Source: CAVTGO01 sp963734275
GTDB lineage: Bacteria > Actinomycetota > UBA4738 > HRBIN12
Direction: 5' to 3'
NCBI GenBank assembly: GCA_963734275.1
Contig: CAVTGO010000010.1
Span: 204,933 to 268,932, forward strand
Length of the DNA: 64,000 bases
Made by a program: the position numbers and the translations under genes. The notes under the pieces are model-generated. The model was given only the letters and a program-made list of their open reading frames with translations. It was not told the origin of the DNA and did not search any database. Shown in pieces: positions 53,090 through 61,328 of the stretch (positions are counted from its first letter, which is position 1; each line of letters begins with the position of its first letter).

Positions 53090-54507
53090 GCGACCGCCCG
53101 CGATCGCTCGAGCGTCCGCTCCCGGCCGAGCAGCTCCAGCGATTCTGGCAGCGGCGGCGAGACGTTCGAGCCGGTGACCGCGGCGCGGATGGGCTGCCAG
53201 CCCTTCGTCCGGTTCAGCCCCGCCGAGGCCGCCAGATCGTCGAGGGCGGCCCCGATCGCCTCGGCCGTCCACGGCTCCACGCGCTCGAGCGCCTCGGCCG
53301 CGGCGGTCAGGTAGCCCTCGGGCGCCTTGGCGAGGAGGTCCTGGGCCTTCTCGTTCGGCGTGACGTCGTCGGTGAACAGGAACCGCAGCAGCTCCACGCA
53401 CTCGGCAAGGGTCTTCATCCGCTCCTTCACCAGCGGCATCGCGCGGCGCAGCATCGCCGGCTCCGGGGAGAGCCCGGCGACCGACAGGAAATGCAGGCAG
53501 CGCGCCGCCAGGTCGTCGTCCTCGAGCCGCTGGATGTAGTGGTTGTTCATCCACTCGAGCTTCTGGCTGTCGAACTGCGCCGGGTTGCTCGACACGCGGT
53601 CGATGTCGAACGCGGCGATCAGCTCCTCCTTCGTGAGGAACGTGGTCTCGGCGTCCTTCGACCAGCCGAGGAGCGCGAGGTAGTTCATCAGCGCCTCGGG
53701 CAGGATCCCCTGCTCGCGGAACGCCTCGACGCTGGTGGACCCGTGGCGTTTCGAGAGCGGCTTGCCGTCGGAGCCGTTCACCTGCGGCACGTGGGCGTAC
53801 GTGGGCGGCGTGCCGCCGAGCGCCTCGATCACGGCCGTGTTCCGCGGGGCGCTGGCCAGCAGGTCGTCGCCGCGGATCACGTGCGTGATCCCCATGAGCA
53901 TGTCGTCCACCGCGACGGCCAGCAGGAACAGCGGCGAGCCGTCGGCGCGGACGAGCACGAAGTCGCGCAGGTCTCCCGCCTTCCACCGCACCTCGCCCTT
54001 CACGAGGTCCTGCACGACCCAGTCGCGCTCGGGCATCGCGAACCGGATCACGTGGGTCCGGTCCTCGGCCTCGAACGCGGCGCGCTCCTCCTCGGTGAGC
54101 GAGCGGCACCGTCCGTCGTAGCCGGGCGGCTCGCCCCGGGCCATCGCGGCCACGCGGCGCTCCTCCAGCTCGGACTCGGTGCAGTAGCAGCGGTAGGCGT
54201 CGCCCTGCGACAGGAGGCGCTCGGTCGTCTCGCGGTAGATCTCGAGGCGCTGCGACTGGCGGTACGGCGCGTGCGGCCCGCCGACGTCGGGCCCCTCGTC
54301 CCAGTCGATGCCCAGCCACCGGAGCGAGTCCATCACGCCCTGGTAGGCCTCCTCGGTCACGCGCGAGGCGTCCGTGTCCTCGACGCGGAGGACGAACGCG
54401 CCGCCATGATGCCGCGCGTACAGCCAGCTGAACAGGCCCGTGCGCACGTTGCCGACGTGCAGCGAGCCGCTCGGCGCCGGCGCGAACCGCGTGCGGACGC
54501 CGCTCAC
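53086..54507 (-). CDS. gltX: Glutamyl-tRNA synthetase
   Basis: A 473-residue class I aminoacyl-tRNA synthetase charging tRNA-Glu. HIGH-like motif in RFAPAPSGSLHVGNVRTG, KMSKS-like motif in GKPLSKRHGSTSV, plus FVLRVEDTDASRV and DFVLVRADGSPLFLLAVAVDD. The GTG start at 54507 overlaps the FAH stop (GTGA). A tRNA-Glu gene lies elsewhere in the window. Confidence 0.96.
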   Translation of the reverse strand: MSGVRTRFAPAPSGSLHVGNVRTGLFSWLYARHHGGAFVLRVEDTDASRVTEEAYQGVMDSLRWLGIDWDEGPDVGGPHAPYRQSQRLEIYRETTERLLSQGDAYRCYCTESELEERRVAAMARGEPPGYDGRCRSLTEEERAAFEAEDRTHVIRFAMPERDWVVQDLVKGEVRWKAGDLRDFVLVRADGSPLFLLAVAVDDMLMGITHVIRGDDLLASAPRNTAVIEALGGTPPTYAHVPQVNGSDGKPLSKRHGSTSVEAFREQGILPEALMNYLALLGWSKDAETTFLTKEELIAAFDIDRVSSNPAQFDSQKLEWMNNHYIQRLEDDDLAARCLHFLSVAGLSPEPAMLRRAMPLVKERMKTLAECVELLRFLFTDDVTPNEKAQDLLAKAPEGYLTAAAEALERVEPWTAEAIGAALDDLAASAGLNRTKGWQPIRAAVTGSNVSPPLPESLELLGRERTLERSRAVA

Positions 54508-55268
54508 GGTCCCACCACCGGGTTCGAGAGCGTGCCGATCCCGTCGACCTCGACCTCGACCACGTCTCCGGGCGCGAGGGGTCCCACGCCCTCGGGCGTC
54601 CCGGTCAGGATCGCGTCGCCGGGGAGCAGGGTCATGAAGGCGGTGATGTACTCGATCAGCGTGGCGACGCCGAACACCATGTCGCTCGTCTGGCCGCCCT
54701 GGCGCACCTCGCCGTTCACCCGCGTCTCGACACGCACATCGGTCGGATCGAGGTCCGTCTCGACCCACGGCCCGAGCGGGCACGAGCCGTCGAACCCCTT
54801 CGCGCGCGCCCACTGATCGTCGGTCTTCTGCAGGTCGCGCAGGGTGACATCGTTCGCGCAGGTGTAGCCCAGGATGTGCTTGAGGGCGTCCTCGGCGCGC
54901 ACGTTGCGCGCGATCCACCCGATCACGACCGCCAGCTCGCCCTCGTAGTCCACGCGCCGGCTGATCGGCAGCAGGTGGATCGGGTCGTTCGGGCCGATCA
55001 CGGCCGTCGAGGGCTTGAGGAACAGTAGAGGCTCCTCGGGGACCGTCATGCCGAACTCGGCCGCGTGTGCCGCGTAGTTCTTCCCCACGCACACGATCTT
55101 CGAAGGCAGTACCGGCGCGAGCAGGCGGACGTCGTCGATGGGGACCTCCTCGCCGGTCGGCAGCGGGTCCTCGAAGAACGTGCCTCGGAGCACGCGCACG
55201 GTGTCCGAGCCGTACTCGGAGGCGCCGGTTGCGATGCGGTCGCCGAAGCGGAAGCGCAGGAGTCGCAT
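54504..55268 (-). CDS. Fumarylacetoacetate hydrolase-family protein
   Basis: A 254-residue enzyme of the FAH/HpaG/YcgM family (hydrolases or isomerases of beta-diketo acids). Motifs: KIVCVGKNYAAHAAE, FLKPSTAVIGPNDPI (metal-site Glu region), DYEGELAVVIG and GTPEGVGPLAPGDVVEVEVDGIG. The substrate cannot be deduced. Paralogue of the gene at 56113. TAGCCT lies 9 nt before the ATG. Confidence 0.92.
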   Translation of the reverse strand: MRLLRFRFGDRIATGASEYGSDTVRVLRGTFFEDPLPTGEEVPIDDVRLLAPVLPSKIVCVGKNYAAHAAEFGMTVPEEPLLFLKPSTAVIGPNDPIHLLPISRRVDYEGELAVVIGWIARNVRAEDALKHILGYTCANDVTLRDLQKTDDQWARAKGFDGSCPLGPWVETDLDPTDVRVETRVNGEVRQGGQTSDMVFGVATLIEYITAFMTLLPGDAILTGTPEGVGPLAPGDVVEVEVDGIGTLSNPVVGP

Positions 55269-55301
55269 GCGGTCCCGAGGCTATCGCATGCCCGGCTGCG
55301 C

Positions 55302-56092
55302 CTAGGCCAGGCGCGTGCCGATGCCCCAGCTCACACCGACGCTCCGCCAGTAGCCGGCGATCGTCTCGACCGGCGCCAGGGACTCGAGCTCCTCGACCGG
55401 CGAGGCTCCGAACATCAGCTCGGCGTCGCCGGTCCACACGTCCGAGCCCTCCCAGTCGTAGCTCTTCATCGTGACGAGCTCGTTCATCGAGGGCTCGGCG
55501 CCCTCCTCGATGCTCGGGAAGTAGCGGGTGTGGAGCATCGGGAGCGCGTTCACGAACCCGTTCGTCTCGGATCGGGCCTCGTGATCGTGAATCGTGCGTC
55601 GATCACGCGGCGATCATGGACGGCGACGCTCGCGCCGAACCGCCCGCCCGGCTCGAGCCTCGGCCCGGCCTTGCCGTGGGTGACCGGACGGGTCATCCAG
55701 ATCGAGCCGAGCTTCTTCGGGTAGCCCTGGTGCCAGCCGCGGATCAGCGCGAAGTCCTTGTCGACCCAGATCAGCAGGCATCTCGAGTACGTCTCGCCGT
55801 TGTAGCGGCACCGCACGACGAGGAACGCCTCCTTGTACTGCGAGCGCACCGGGTCCAGGAGCTCCTCGAACGAGTCGGAGCACGACTGCCAGTCGGCGAA
55901 GATCACCGCAACGGCGTCCGGGTCGTCCTCGGCGGGCTCGATCGGGTCGGGGAGCCAGCGCGCCACCGAGCCGGGAGCGGCACGGTACTCGATCGTCAGC
56001 AGGTCGCCCGAGTAGTGCCACGGCGGCCCCGGGACGACCGAGGAGCGGCCCTCGGGCGAGAGCGGCGGGACGAACCCCTTCAGCTCCGCCAT
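55302..56092 (-). CDS. Acetoacetate decarboxylase-family protein (one frameshift)
   Basis: About 263 residues after correction. Resembles the ADC superfamily: PPWHYSGDLLTIEYRAAPGSVARWLPD, RCRYNGETYSRCLLIWVDKDFALIRGWHQGYPKKLG, FGASVAVHDRRVIDARFTI and, after the break, NALPMLHTRYFPSIEEG. The frame changes at about 55570, where one G is missing; restoring it gives exactly 264 codons. Family members decarboxylate or cyclise keto acids; the Schiff-base lysine is not certain here. Start choice: ATG at 56092 rather than 56101, because TAGTAT lies 7 nt upstream of it in the space shared with the divergent gene. Confidence 0.78.
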
Positions 56093-56099
56093 GTCGGGC

Positions 56100-56106
56100 A
56101 TACTAC
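56100..56106. promoter_or_regulatory. Overlapping divergent -10 elements (bidirectional leaderless promoter)
   Basis: On the plus strand TACTAC at 56101-56106 is 6 nt before the GTG at 56113. On the minus strand TAGTAT (56105-56100) is 7 nt before the ATG at 56092. Both genes would start at or next to their first codon, sharing one near-palindromic promoter core. Confidence 0.55.
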
Positions 56107-56112
56107 CGGGCG

Positions 56113-56957
56113 GTGGAGACCCGGCGGATCCTGCTCGACGGCGAGCCCACGGCCGTCACGCGCGATGGCGACGAGCTCGTGGCGCCGGACGGGCGCCGGG
56201 TACCCGCGGACGAAGCCCAGCACCTCTCGCCGGTCCAGCCGACGAAGATCGTCTGCATCCACCTGAACTACGAGAGCCGCGTCGCCGAGTTCCGCGCCAA
56301 ACTGCCGCCGGCGCCCACGTACTTCCACAAGCCGGTCAGCGCACTGAACGCGCACGGCGGGCGGGTGGTCCGCCCACCGCGGTGCAAGTTCCTGAACTAC
56401 GAGGGCGAGATCGCGATCGTGATCGGCCGCGAGTGCCGCCACGTCGACCCCGACGAGGCGGGCGACTACATCGCCGGCTACACGATCGCCAACGACTACG
56501 GCCTGCACGACTTCCGCGACACCGACGCCGGCTCGATGCTGCGCGTGAAGGGTTCGGACACGCTCTGTCCGCTCGGGCCGGGGCTCGTGGACGACTGGGA
56601 TTTCCGCGGCAAGCGGATCCGCACGCTGGTGAACGGCGAGGTGAAGCAGGACGGCTCGACCGACGAGATGCAGTGGGACATGCACTACCTCGTCGCCGAC
56701 ATCGCGCGGACGATCACGCTGTCCCCGGCGACGTGATCCTCTCGGGCACGCCCGCCAACTCCCGTCCTGTCGAGCCCGGCGACGTGGTCGAGGTGGAGGT
56801 CGAGGGCCTCGGAACGCTCAGCAACACGATCGTCGAGGGCGACGTCCCGATCCGCGAGGACGTCGGCGCGCAGCCGAGCGGGTCCGAAGAGGTGATCTCG
56901 ACCGCGCTCGGCGGCGACTGGGAGTTCCGGGGCATCCGCCCGCCGAAACGGGACTAG
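56113..56957 (+). CDS. Fumarylacetoacetate hydrolase-family protein (one frameshift)
   Basis: About 281 residues after correction. Motifs: KIVCIHLNYESRVAEF, YFHKPVSALNAHGG, FLNYEGEIAIVIG, GYTIANDYGLHDFRDTDAG and, after the break, GDVILSGTPANSRPVEPGDVVEVEVEGLG. The frame is lost near 56720, where one base is missing (LFPGDV reads as LSPAT and stops); with it restored the gene has exactly 282 codons. Divergent from the decarboxylase-like gene across 20 bp and convergent with the acetyltransferase (shared CTAG stop). Likely acts on a keto-acid intermediate. Confidence 0.85.
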
Positions 56958-57482
56958 GAGACCTGCGCCGCGATCGATGCGGTAGACGCGGTGCAGCAGG
57001 CCCTTGTAGTCGGCCTCACGCTCGATCCGCATCCCGAGCTTCTCGGCGACGCGGGCCGACGGCGTGTTCTCGGGCAGGATCAGGCTGATCACGTGATCCA
57101 CCTCGAGGTTCGCGAACACCCAGTCCCTCGCCGCGGCGGCGCCCTCCGGCGCGTACCCGAGTCCCTTCAGGCCGGGACGGACGTGCCACCCGATCTCGAG
57201 GAGGGACTCGCCCTCGACCTCCTGAGGCGCCGGTCCGATCGTGCCCACGAACCCGCCGTTCGAACGCTCCTCCGCGAGCCACAGCCCGTACCCCTCCCGC
57301 TCGTATCGCTCGGACTGCCGGTCCAGCCATGCCTGCGTCGTGGCTCGGTCGAACGCGGAGGGATAGAACCGCATGTGTTCGGGGTCGCCGAACATCGCGG
57401 CGAGGTCGTCCAGGTCCTCCGGCCGGTACGGCCGCAGCCGCAGGCGCTCGGTCAGCAGCTCGAACCCGTCCATCGCGCCCAC
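56954..57482 (-). CDS. GNAT-family N-acetyltransferase (RimJ/RimL-like, probable one-base frameshift at the end)
   Basis: About 175 residues. Motifs of the RimJ/RimL GNAT group: LTERLRLRPYRPEDLDDLAAMF, LLEIGWHVRPGLKGLGYAPEGAAAARDWVF and LILPENTPSARVAEKLGMRIERE. The frame as read continues antisense through the FAH gene for another 85 codons, which is unlikely. One extra base near 56973 would let it end IDRAQVS at a TAG sharing CTAG with the convergent gene, giving exactly 176 codons. Starts considered: GTG 57491, GTG 57482 (TACGGT 7 nt upstream; preferred), ATG 57473. Substrate unknown. Confidence 0.75.
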
Positions 57483-57489
57483 GGCCGTC

Positions 57490-57495
57490 ACCGTA
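57490..57495 (-). promoter_or_regulatory. Predicted -10 element of the acetyltransferase gene (leaderless)
   Basis: TACGGT on the minus strand, 7 nt, then GTG at 57482. Confidence 0.35.
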
Positions 57496-57517
57496 CCCGG
57501 CGCCTCGGCCTCTGGAC

Positions 57518-57523
57518 TATCCT
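57518..57523 (+). promoter_or_regulatory. Predicted -10 element of the glutamine-synthetase-like gene (leaderless)
   Basis: TATCCT followed by 6 nt and the ATG at 57530, with no room for a ribosome binding site. Confidence 0.5.
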
Positions 57524-57529
57524 CGGCCG

Positions 57530-58837
57530 ATGGACACCAAGGGCAAGCGGCTGCGGCTCCTGTTCTCGGACGTGCTGGGGCTCGAGCGCGGCAAGTACCT
57601 GTTCGACGAGGTCGCCGACGCCGGGCACTCGGCGTTCTGCATCGGCGTGTACCCGCTCACCACGGACCGGGAGATCCTCGACATCTCGCGCCAGCAGTTC
57701 GACGTGGGACTGCCCGACGTCGAGGCCTTCATCGACCGCGACACGCTTCGGCCGGGCTGGGAGGAGGACACGATCGTCGGGATCGCCGACGTCCACCACG
57801 GCGGCGGCCCGATCGAGGTCGACCCTCGCAACGCGCTGAAGACCGCGGTCGAGCCCTGGCGCGCGATGGGCCTCGAGCCGATGTTCTCCTTCGAGTCCGA
57901 GTTCTACCTGGCCGACCGCGCCGAGGACGGGGCGTGGAAGCCCGTCGACCTGCCCTCGCACCGCGTGTACGGGACCGGGGCGTCGATCGACCCGGACGGG
58001 ACCGTCGACGAGATGGTCCGCGCGGCCCTGAAGACCGGGTTCCCCATCGAGGCCTGGGGCTCCGAGTTCGACTCGGCGGCGTACGAGGTCAACCTCAAGT
58101 ACAAGGAGGTCGTCGCGGCCGCCGACGAGTGCTTCCTGTTCCGCCTCCTCGTGAAGGAGATCGCCGCCCGGCGCGGCAAGCTCGCGACGTTCCTCGGCCG
58201 GCCATTCAACGAGCGGGGCGGCAGCGGCCTGCACCTGAACGTCTCGTTCCGCCGCGAGGACGGCTCGAACGCCTTCCACGACCCGAACGCCCCGGACGGC
58301 CTCGCGCCGCTCGTGAAGCAGTGCGTCGCCGGCCTGCTCGCGCACCACGAGGGGATCGCGGCGTTCGCCGCGCCGCACGTGAACGCGTACAAGCGGCTGC
58401 AGCCCGACATGCTGAACGGCTACTGGGCGAACTGGGGCTTCGACGACCGCACCGTGTGCATCCGCATCCCCCCGGCTCGCGGCGAGGGCACCCGCCTGGA
58501 GCACCGCATGTCCGACGGCGCCGCGAACCCGTACCTCGTGGCCGCCGCCGCGCTGCACGCCGCGCGGTTCGGCGTGGAACAGGACATGTCGCCGCCCGAC
58601 CCTCAGGTCCCCGGGAAGCCCCCGAACACCGAGCGCCGGGTCCCGTCCACGCTCGAGGCGAGCCTGGCCGCGCTCGAGGCCGACGAGGCGCTCGCCGCCG
58701 CGATGGGTCCCTGGCTCGTCGAGACCTTTACCAAGCTGAAGAGCGCGGAATGGGAGCGCTACGCGAAGCGAGTGGACGACACGAACACCACCGACGTGAC
58801 GTCCTGGGAGACCGAGTACTACCTGCCGTTCTTCTGA
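57530..58837 (+). CDS. Glutamine synthetase-family protein (gamma-glutamyl amide ligase-like)
   Basis: A 435-residue enzyme of the GS superfamily. Catalytic-domain motifs: FSFESEFYLAD (metal Glu), NERGGSGLHLNVSF (ammonia/ATP loop), HVNAYKRLQPDMLNGYWANWG, CIRIPPARGEGTRLEHRMSDGAANPYL (glutamate binding). The N-terminal part is short and lacks the standard GlnA N-terminus and adenylylation site, resembling the group that ligates glutamate to amines (PuuA/GlnA3-type). Not necessarily the housekeeping enzyme. Neighbouring FAH and decarboxylase-like genes suggest a catabolic or specialised pathway; that is inference. Confidence 0.88.
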   Translation: MDTKGKRLRLLFSDVLGLERGKYLFDEVADAGHSAFCIGVYPLTTDREILDISRQQFDVGLPDVEAFIDRDTLRPGWEEDTIVGIADVHHGGGPIEVDPRNALKTAVEPWRAMGLEPMFSFESEFYLADRAEDGAWKPVDLPSHRVYGTGASIDPDGTVDEMVRAALKTGFPIEAWGSEFDSAAYEVNLKYKEVVAAADECFLFRLLVKEIAARRGKLATFLGRPFNERGGSGLHLNVSFRREDGSNAFHDPNAPDGLAPLVKQCVAGLLAHHEGIAAFAAPHVNAYKRLQPDMLNGYWANWGFDDRTVCIRIPPARGEGTRLEHRMSDGAANPYLVAAAALHAARFGVEQDMSPPDPQVPGKPPNTERRVPSTLEASLAALEADEALAAAMGPWLVETFTKLKSAEWERYAKRVDDTNTTDVTSWETEYYLPFF

Positions 58838-58844
58838 GCCGGGC

Positions 58845-59456
58845 TCAGAAGGTGGTCATCTTCGCGACGACGACGTCCACCTTCGAGCCATCGCTCTGCG
58901 AGGTGAACTCGGTCCGGCACCGGTAGGTCACGTTCTTTACCGTGTGGGTCACGATCTGGAGCGTGAAGAAGACCCGTTTCCCGGGATCGAGCTCGAACTC
59001 TAGGGTCCCGCGCTTGTATCTCCTGGTGAGCTCTTCCGCCCCCGGGTCCTGACGCTTGTGCTTGCCGAGCAGGACATGCTCGAGCTCGAAGGTCCGGGTC
59101 CCGCGGCACCCTTGAACCCGGAAGGTGTCGGTTGCCGTCCCGTCGTTCTCGAGCGCGATCCAGTACCGGATGCCCTCGCCCTCGTTGATATCGTCGGCAT
59201 GCGTCTGCTTGCGTCCGGTCGTGTTGTACACGTCCTTGCCCAGCCACGGATGCGGCAGCGGGTCGATCACGCACCCGAGGCTCTGGCCGCAGAGCTTGAT
59301 CCACCCGTCGGGCTGGAACGAGTCGGTCGGGCCGCTCGGGCCCCGCGGGTCCGGACGCTGCCCGGTTGACCCGGTTACCCCTGCCGCGGTAGATCCGATG
59401 GACGCGGAAAGGAGCAGGGTCAGGACCGGGACGAGCAGGCTCCGTCGTCGTGCCAC
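58845..59456 (-). CDS. Secreted protein of unknown function
   Basis: A 203-residue exported protein with a signal peptide (ARRRSLLVPVLTLLLSASIGSTAAG). The mature part contains PDGWIKLCGQSLGCVIDPLPHPWLGKDVYNTT, then a predicted beta-sandwich (GIRYWIALENDGTATDTFRVQGCRGT; RVFFTLQIVTHTVKNVTYRCRTEFTSQSDG) resembling a conserved uncharacterised Actinobacterial domain with paired cysteines. TAGGGT lies 7 nt before the GTG at 59456. Convergent with the glutamine-synthetase-like gene across 7 bp. Confidence 0.72.
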   Translation of the reverse strand: MARRRSLLVPVLTLLLSASIGSTAAGVTGSTGQRPDPRGPSGPTDSFQPDGWIKLCGQSLGCVIDPLPHPWLGKDVYNTTGRKQTHADDINEGEGIRYWIALENDGTATDTFRVQGCRGTRTFELEHVLLGKHKRQDPGAEELTRRYKRGTLEFELDPGKRVFFTLQIVTHTVKNVTYRCRTEFTSQSDGSKVDVVVAKMTTF

Positions 59457-59463
59457 GTCTCGC

Positions 59464-59469
59464 ACCCTA
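59464..59469 (-). promoter_or_regulatory. Predicted -10 element of the 58845 secreted-protein gene (leaderless)
   Basis: TAGGGT on the minus strand, 7 nt, then GTG at 59456. Confidence 0.4.
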
Positions 59470-59534
59470 CACGCCCGGTTGCGGCAGGGTTCGTTCGGTA
59501 GCAAACTACCTGGCACCCCTCCGAGGAGGCACCG

Positions 59535-60800
59535 GTGACCGTCGCGACGTCCGACATCGACCTCTCGAAGATCGACCTGGTCGATCCCGACAACTACGTC
59601 GAGCGGGTGCCGTTCGAGTGGTTCGACTTCCTCCGCCGCGAGCACCCGGTGGTCTGGCACGACGAACCCGCCGGGAACAAGGGCTTCTGGGCCGTCACGC
59701 GCTACGACGACCTCGTCAACGTCCACATGGACTGGCAGACCTACTCCTCCGAGAAGGGGGCGGTCGCGCTCGAGGAGCTCGACGAGGAGCAGCTGCGGAT
59801 CCGCCGCTCGATGCTCGAGACCGATCCGCCCGCTCACCGCCAACTCCGCAACATCTGCAACAAGCGCTTCAGTGCCAGAGGCGTGGGGGCGTACGAGGAC
59901 TTCATCCGCGACGTCGCCGGCACGGTGCTCGACCGGGCCCTCGAGAAGCTGGAGTTCGACTTCACGCTCGAGGTCGCCAAGGAGCTCCCGATCCGGTTCC
60001 TGTGCGCGATCTTCACGGTGCCGCAGGAGGACGCTCCGCTGCTGATCCGCTGGGGCGACGCGATGATCGGCAACCAGGATCCCGAGTTCACCGACGCGGT
60101 CGTCGACAAGGTGGACACGGAGGAGTTCCGGAACCTGCCCTTCCGCTCCCCCATCGCGCTCGAGCTGTTCGAGTACGCCCACCGCCAGCGCGACCTCCGC
60201 CTGCAGGAGCCGCAGGACGACGTCATCAACGCCCTCACCGTCGCCCAGCGGGAGGGCACGCTGTCCGAGCACGACTACGACAACTACTTCGGTTTGTTGA
60301 TGATCGCCGGCAACGAGACGACGCGGCACACGATCAGTCACGGGATGCAGGCGCTGATCGAGTACCCGGACCAACTGCGGATGCTGCAGGAGGACCCCTC
60401 GCTGATCGCGAACGCCGTCGACGAGATCCTGCGGTGGGCCACGCCCGTGATGCATTTCCGCCGGACCGCCACGCGGGACCACGAGCTGCGAGGCCAAGCG
60501 ATCCGCGAGGGCGACAAGGTGGTCACGTGGTACATCAGCGCGAACTTCGACGAGGAGACGTTCGACGACCCGTACCGGTTCGACATCGAACGCAAGGGCG
60601 CGGGCGAGCACGTGACGTTCGGGCCGGGCGGTCCGCACTTCTGCCTGGGGGCGCACCTCGCCAAGCTCGAGACGAAGGTCCTGCTCCAGGAGCTCCTCCC
60701 CCGGCTCCGCACGATCGAGCTCACCGGGCCGGTGGAGCGGATGCGCTCCAACTTCGTGAACGGCATCAAGCACATGCCGGTGCGGGTCGAGCTCGCCTAG
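59535..60800 (+). CDS. Cytochrome P450
   Basis: A 421-residue soluble bacterial P450 monooxygenase. Diagnostic motifs: I-helix AGNETTRHTISHG (about residues 255-267), K-helix ExxR in DEILRWATPV, PERF-like segment DDPYRFDIERKG and the haem-cysteine signature FGPGGPHFCLGAHLAKLE near the C-terminus. The first half resembles CYP124/CYP125/CYP142-type steroid or lipid oxidases in outline. A ferredoxin partner is not adjacent. GAGGAGG ribosome binding site before the GTG. Its stop shares CTAG with the convergent MarR gene. Confidence 0.95.
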   Translation: MTVATSDIDLSKIDLVDPDNYVERVPFEWFDFLRREHPVVWHDEPAGNKGFWAVTRYDDLVNVHMDWQTYSSEKGAVALEELDEEQLRIRRSMLETDPPAHRQLRNICNKRFSARGVGAYEDFIRDVAGTVLDRALEKLEFDFTLEVAKELPIRFLCAIFTVPQEDAPLLIRWGDAMIGNQDPEFTDAVVDKVDTEEFRNLPFRSPIALELFEYAHRQRDLRLQEPQDDVINALTVAQREGTLSEHDYDNYFGLLMIAGNETTRHTISHGMQALIEYPDQLRMLQEDPSLIANAVDEILRWATPVMHFRRTATRDHELRGQAIREGDKVVTWYISANFDEETFDDPYRFDIERKGAGEHVTFGPGGPHFCLGAHLAKLETKVLLQELLPRLRTIELTGPVERMRSNFVNGIKHMPVRVELA

Positions 60801-61291
60801 TCCGTCTCGGCCGTCCGCAGCATCGAGCGCAGCATCCCGGCCATCGCGTCCTGCTCCTCCGGCGACAGGTGCGCGATGACGGCGGCCTCCTCGGCGTTGA
60901 ACCGGGGGAACAGGTCCTCGATCTTGCGGCGGCCCTTCCCGGTGAGCGACACCAGGACGCTCCGGCCGTCCTCGCGACTCTTCCCGCGCTTCACGAACCC
61001 GCGGCCCTCGAGCGTCGTCACCACACCGGTGGAGGTCGGACGGCTGATCCCGACGGCGGCGGCCAGGTCGCGGGACTCCATCTCGCCCCACACCCACAGC
61101 ACCCACAGCACGACGAAGGAGGTCCACGAGAGTCGGTCGTCGGCCAGCACCTTCGCCTCCATGTGCCGGCGGATCGCCGCGGACGCGCGGAACAGGTTCG
61201 ACACGGCCCACATCGCGCGGAAGTCGAGCGGGAGGTGACCGAGCTGGTCGAGCACCTTGCGTTCGGCCGGGAGCAGGCCGTCGTCCGTCAC
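60797..61291 (-). CDS. MarR-family transcriptional regulator
   Basis: A 164-residue winged-helix regulator. Motifs: WTSFVVLWVLWVWGEMESRDLAAAVGISRPTSTGVVTTLEGRGFV (winged helix) and REDGRSVLVSLTGKGRRKIEDLFPRF (wing and dimer helix). MarR proteins usually repress nearby genes in response to aromatic or lipophilic ligands; the convergent P450 is a candidate target but has a separate promoter. Start: GTG at 61291, preferred because TACGAT lies 7 nt upstream; an ATG at 61300 is in frame but overlaps that element. Confidence 0.9.
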   Translation of the reverse strand: MTDDGLLPAERKVLDQLGHLPLDFRAMWAVSNLFRASAAIRRHMEAKVLADDRLSWTSFVVLWVLWVWGEMESRDLAAAVGISRPTSTGVVTTLEGRGFVKRGKSREDGRSVLVSLTGKGRRKIEDLFPRFNAEEAAVIAHLSPEEQDAMAGMLRSMLRTAETD

Positions 61292-61298
61292 AGCGCGC

Positions 61299-61304
61299 AT
61301 CGTA
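61299..61304 (-). promoter_or_regulatory. Predicted -10 element of the MarR gene (leaderless)
   Basis: TACGAT on the minus strand, 7 nt, then GTG at 61291. Confidence 0.4.
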
Positions 61305-61328
61305 CCCCCGGCCGCTCGAGCGCCGGGC

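Noticed and set aside
56685..56953. C-terminal extension of the acetyltransferase antisense to the FAH gene
   Set aside because: The extra 85 codons have no GNAT similarity and mirror the FAH coding sequence. One extra base near 56973 gives a normal ending at a shared CTAG stop.
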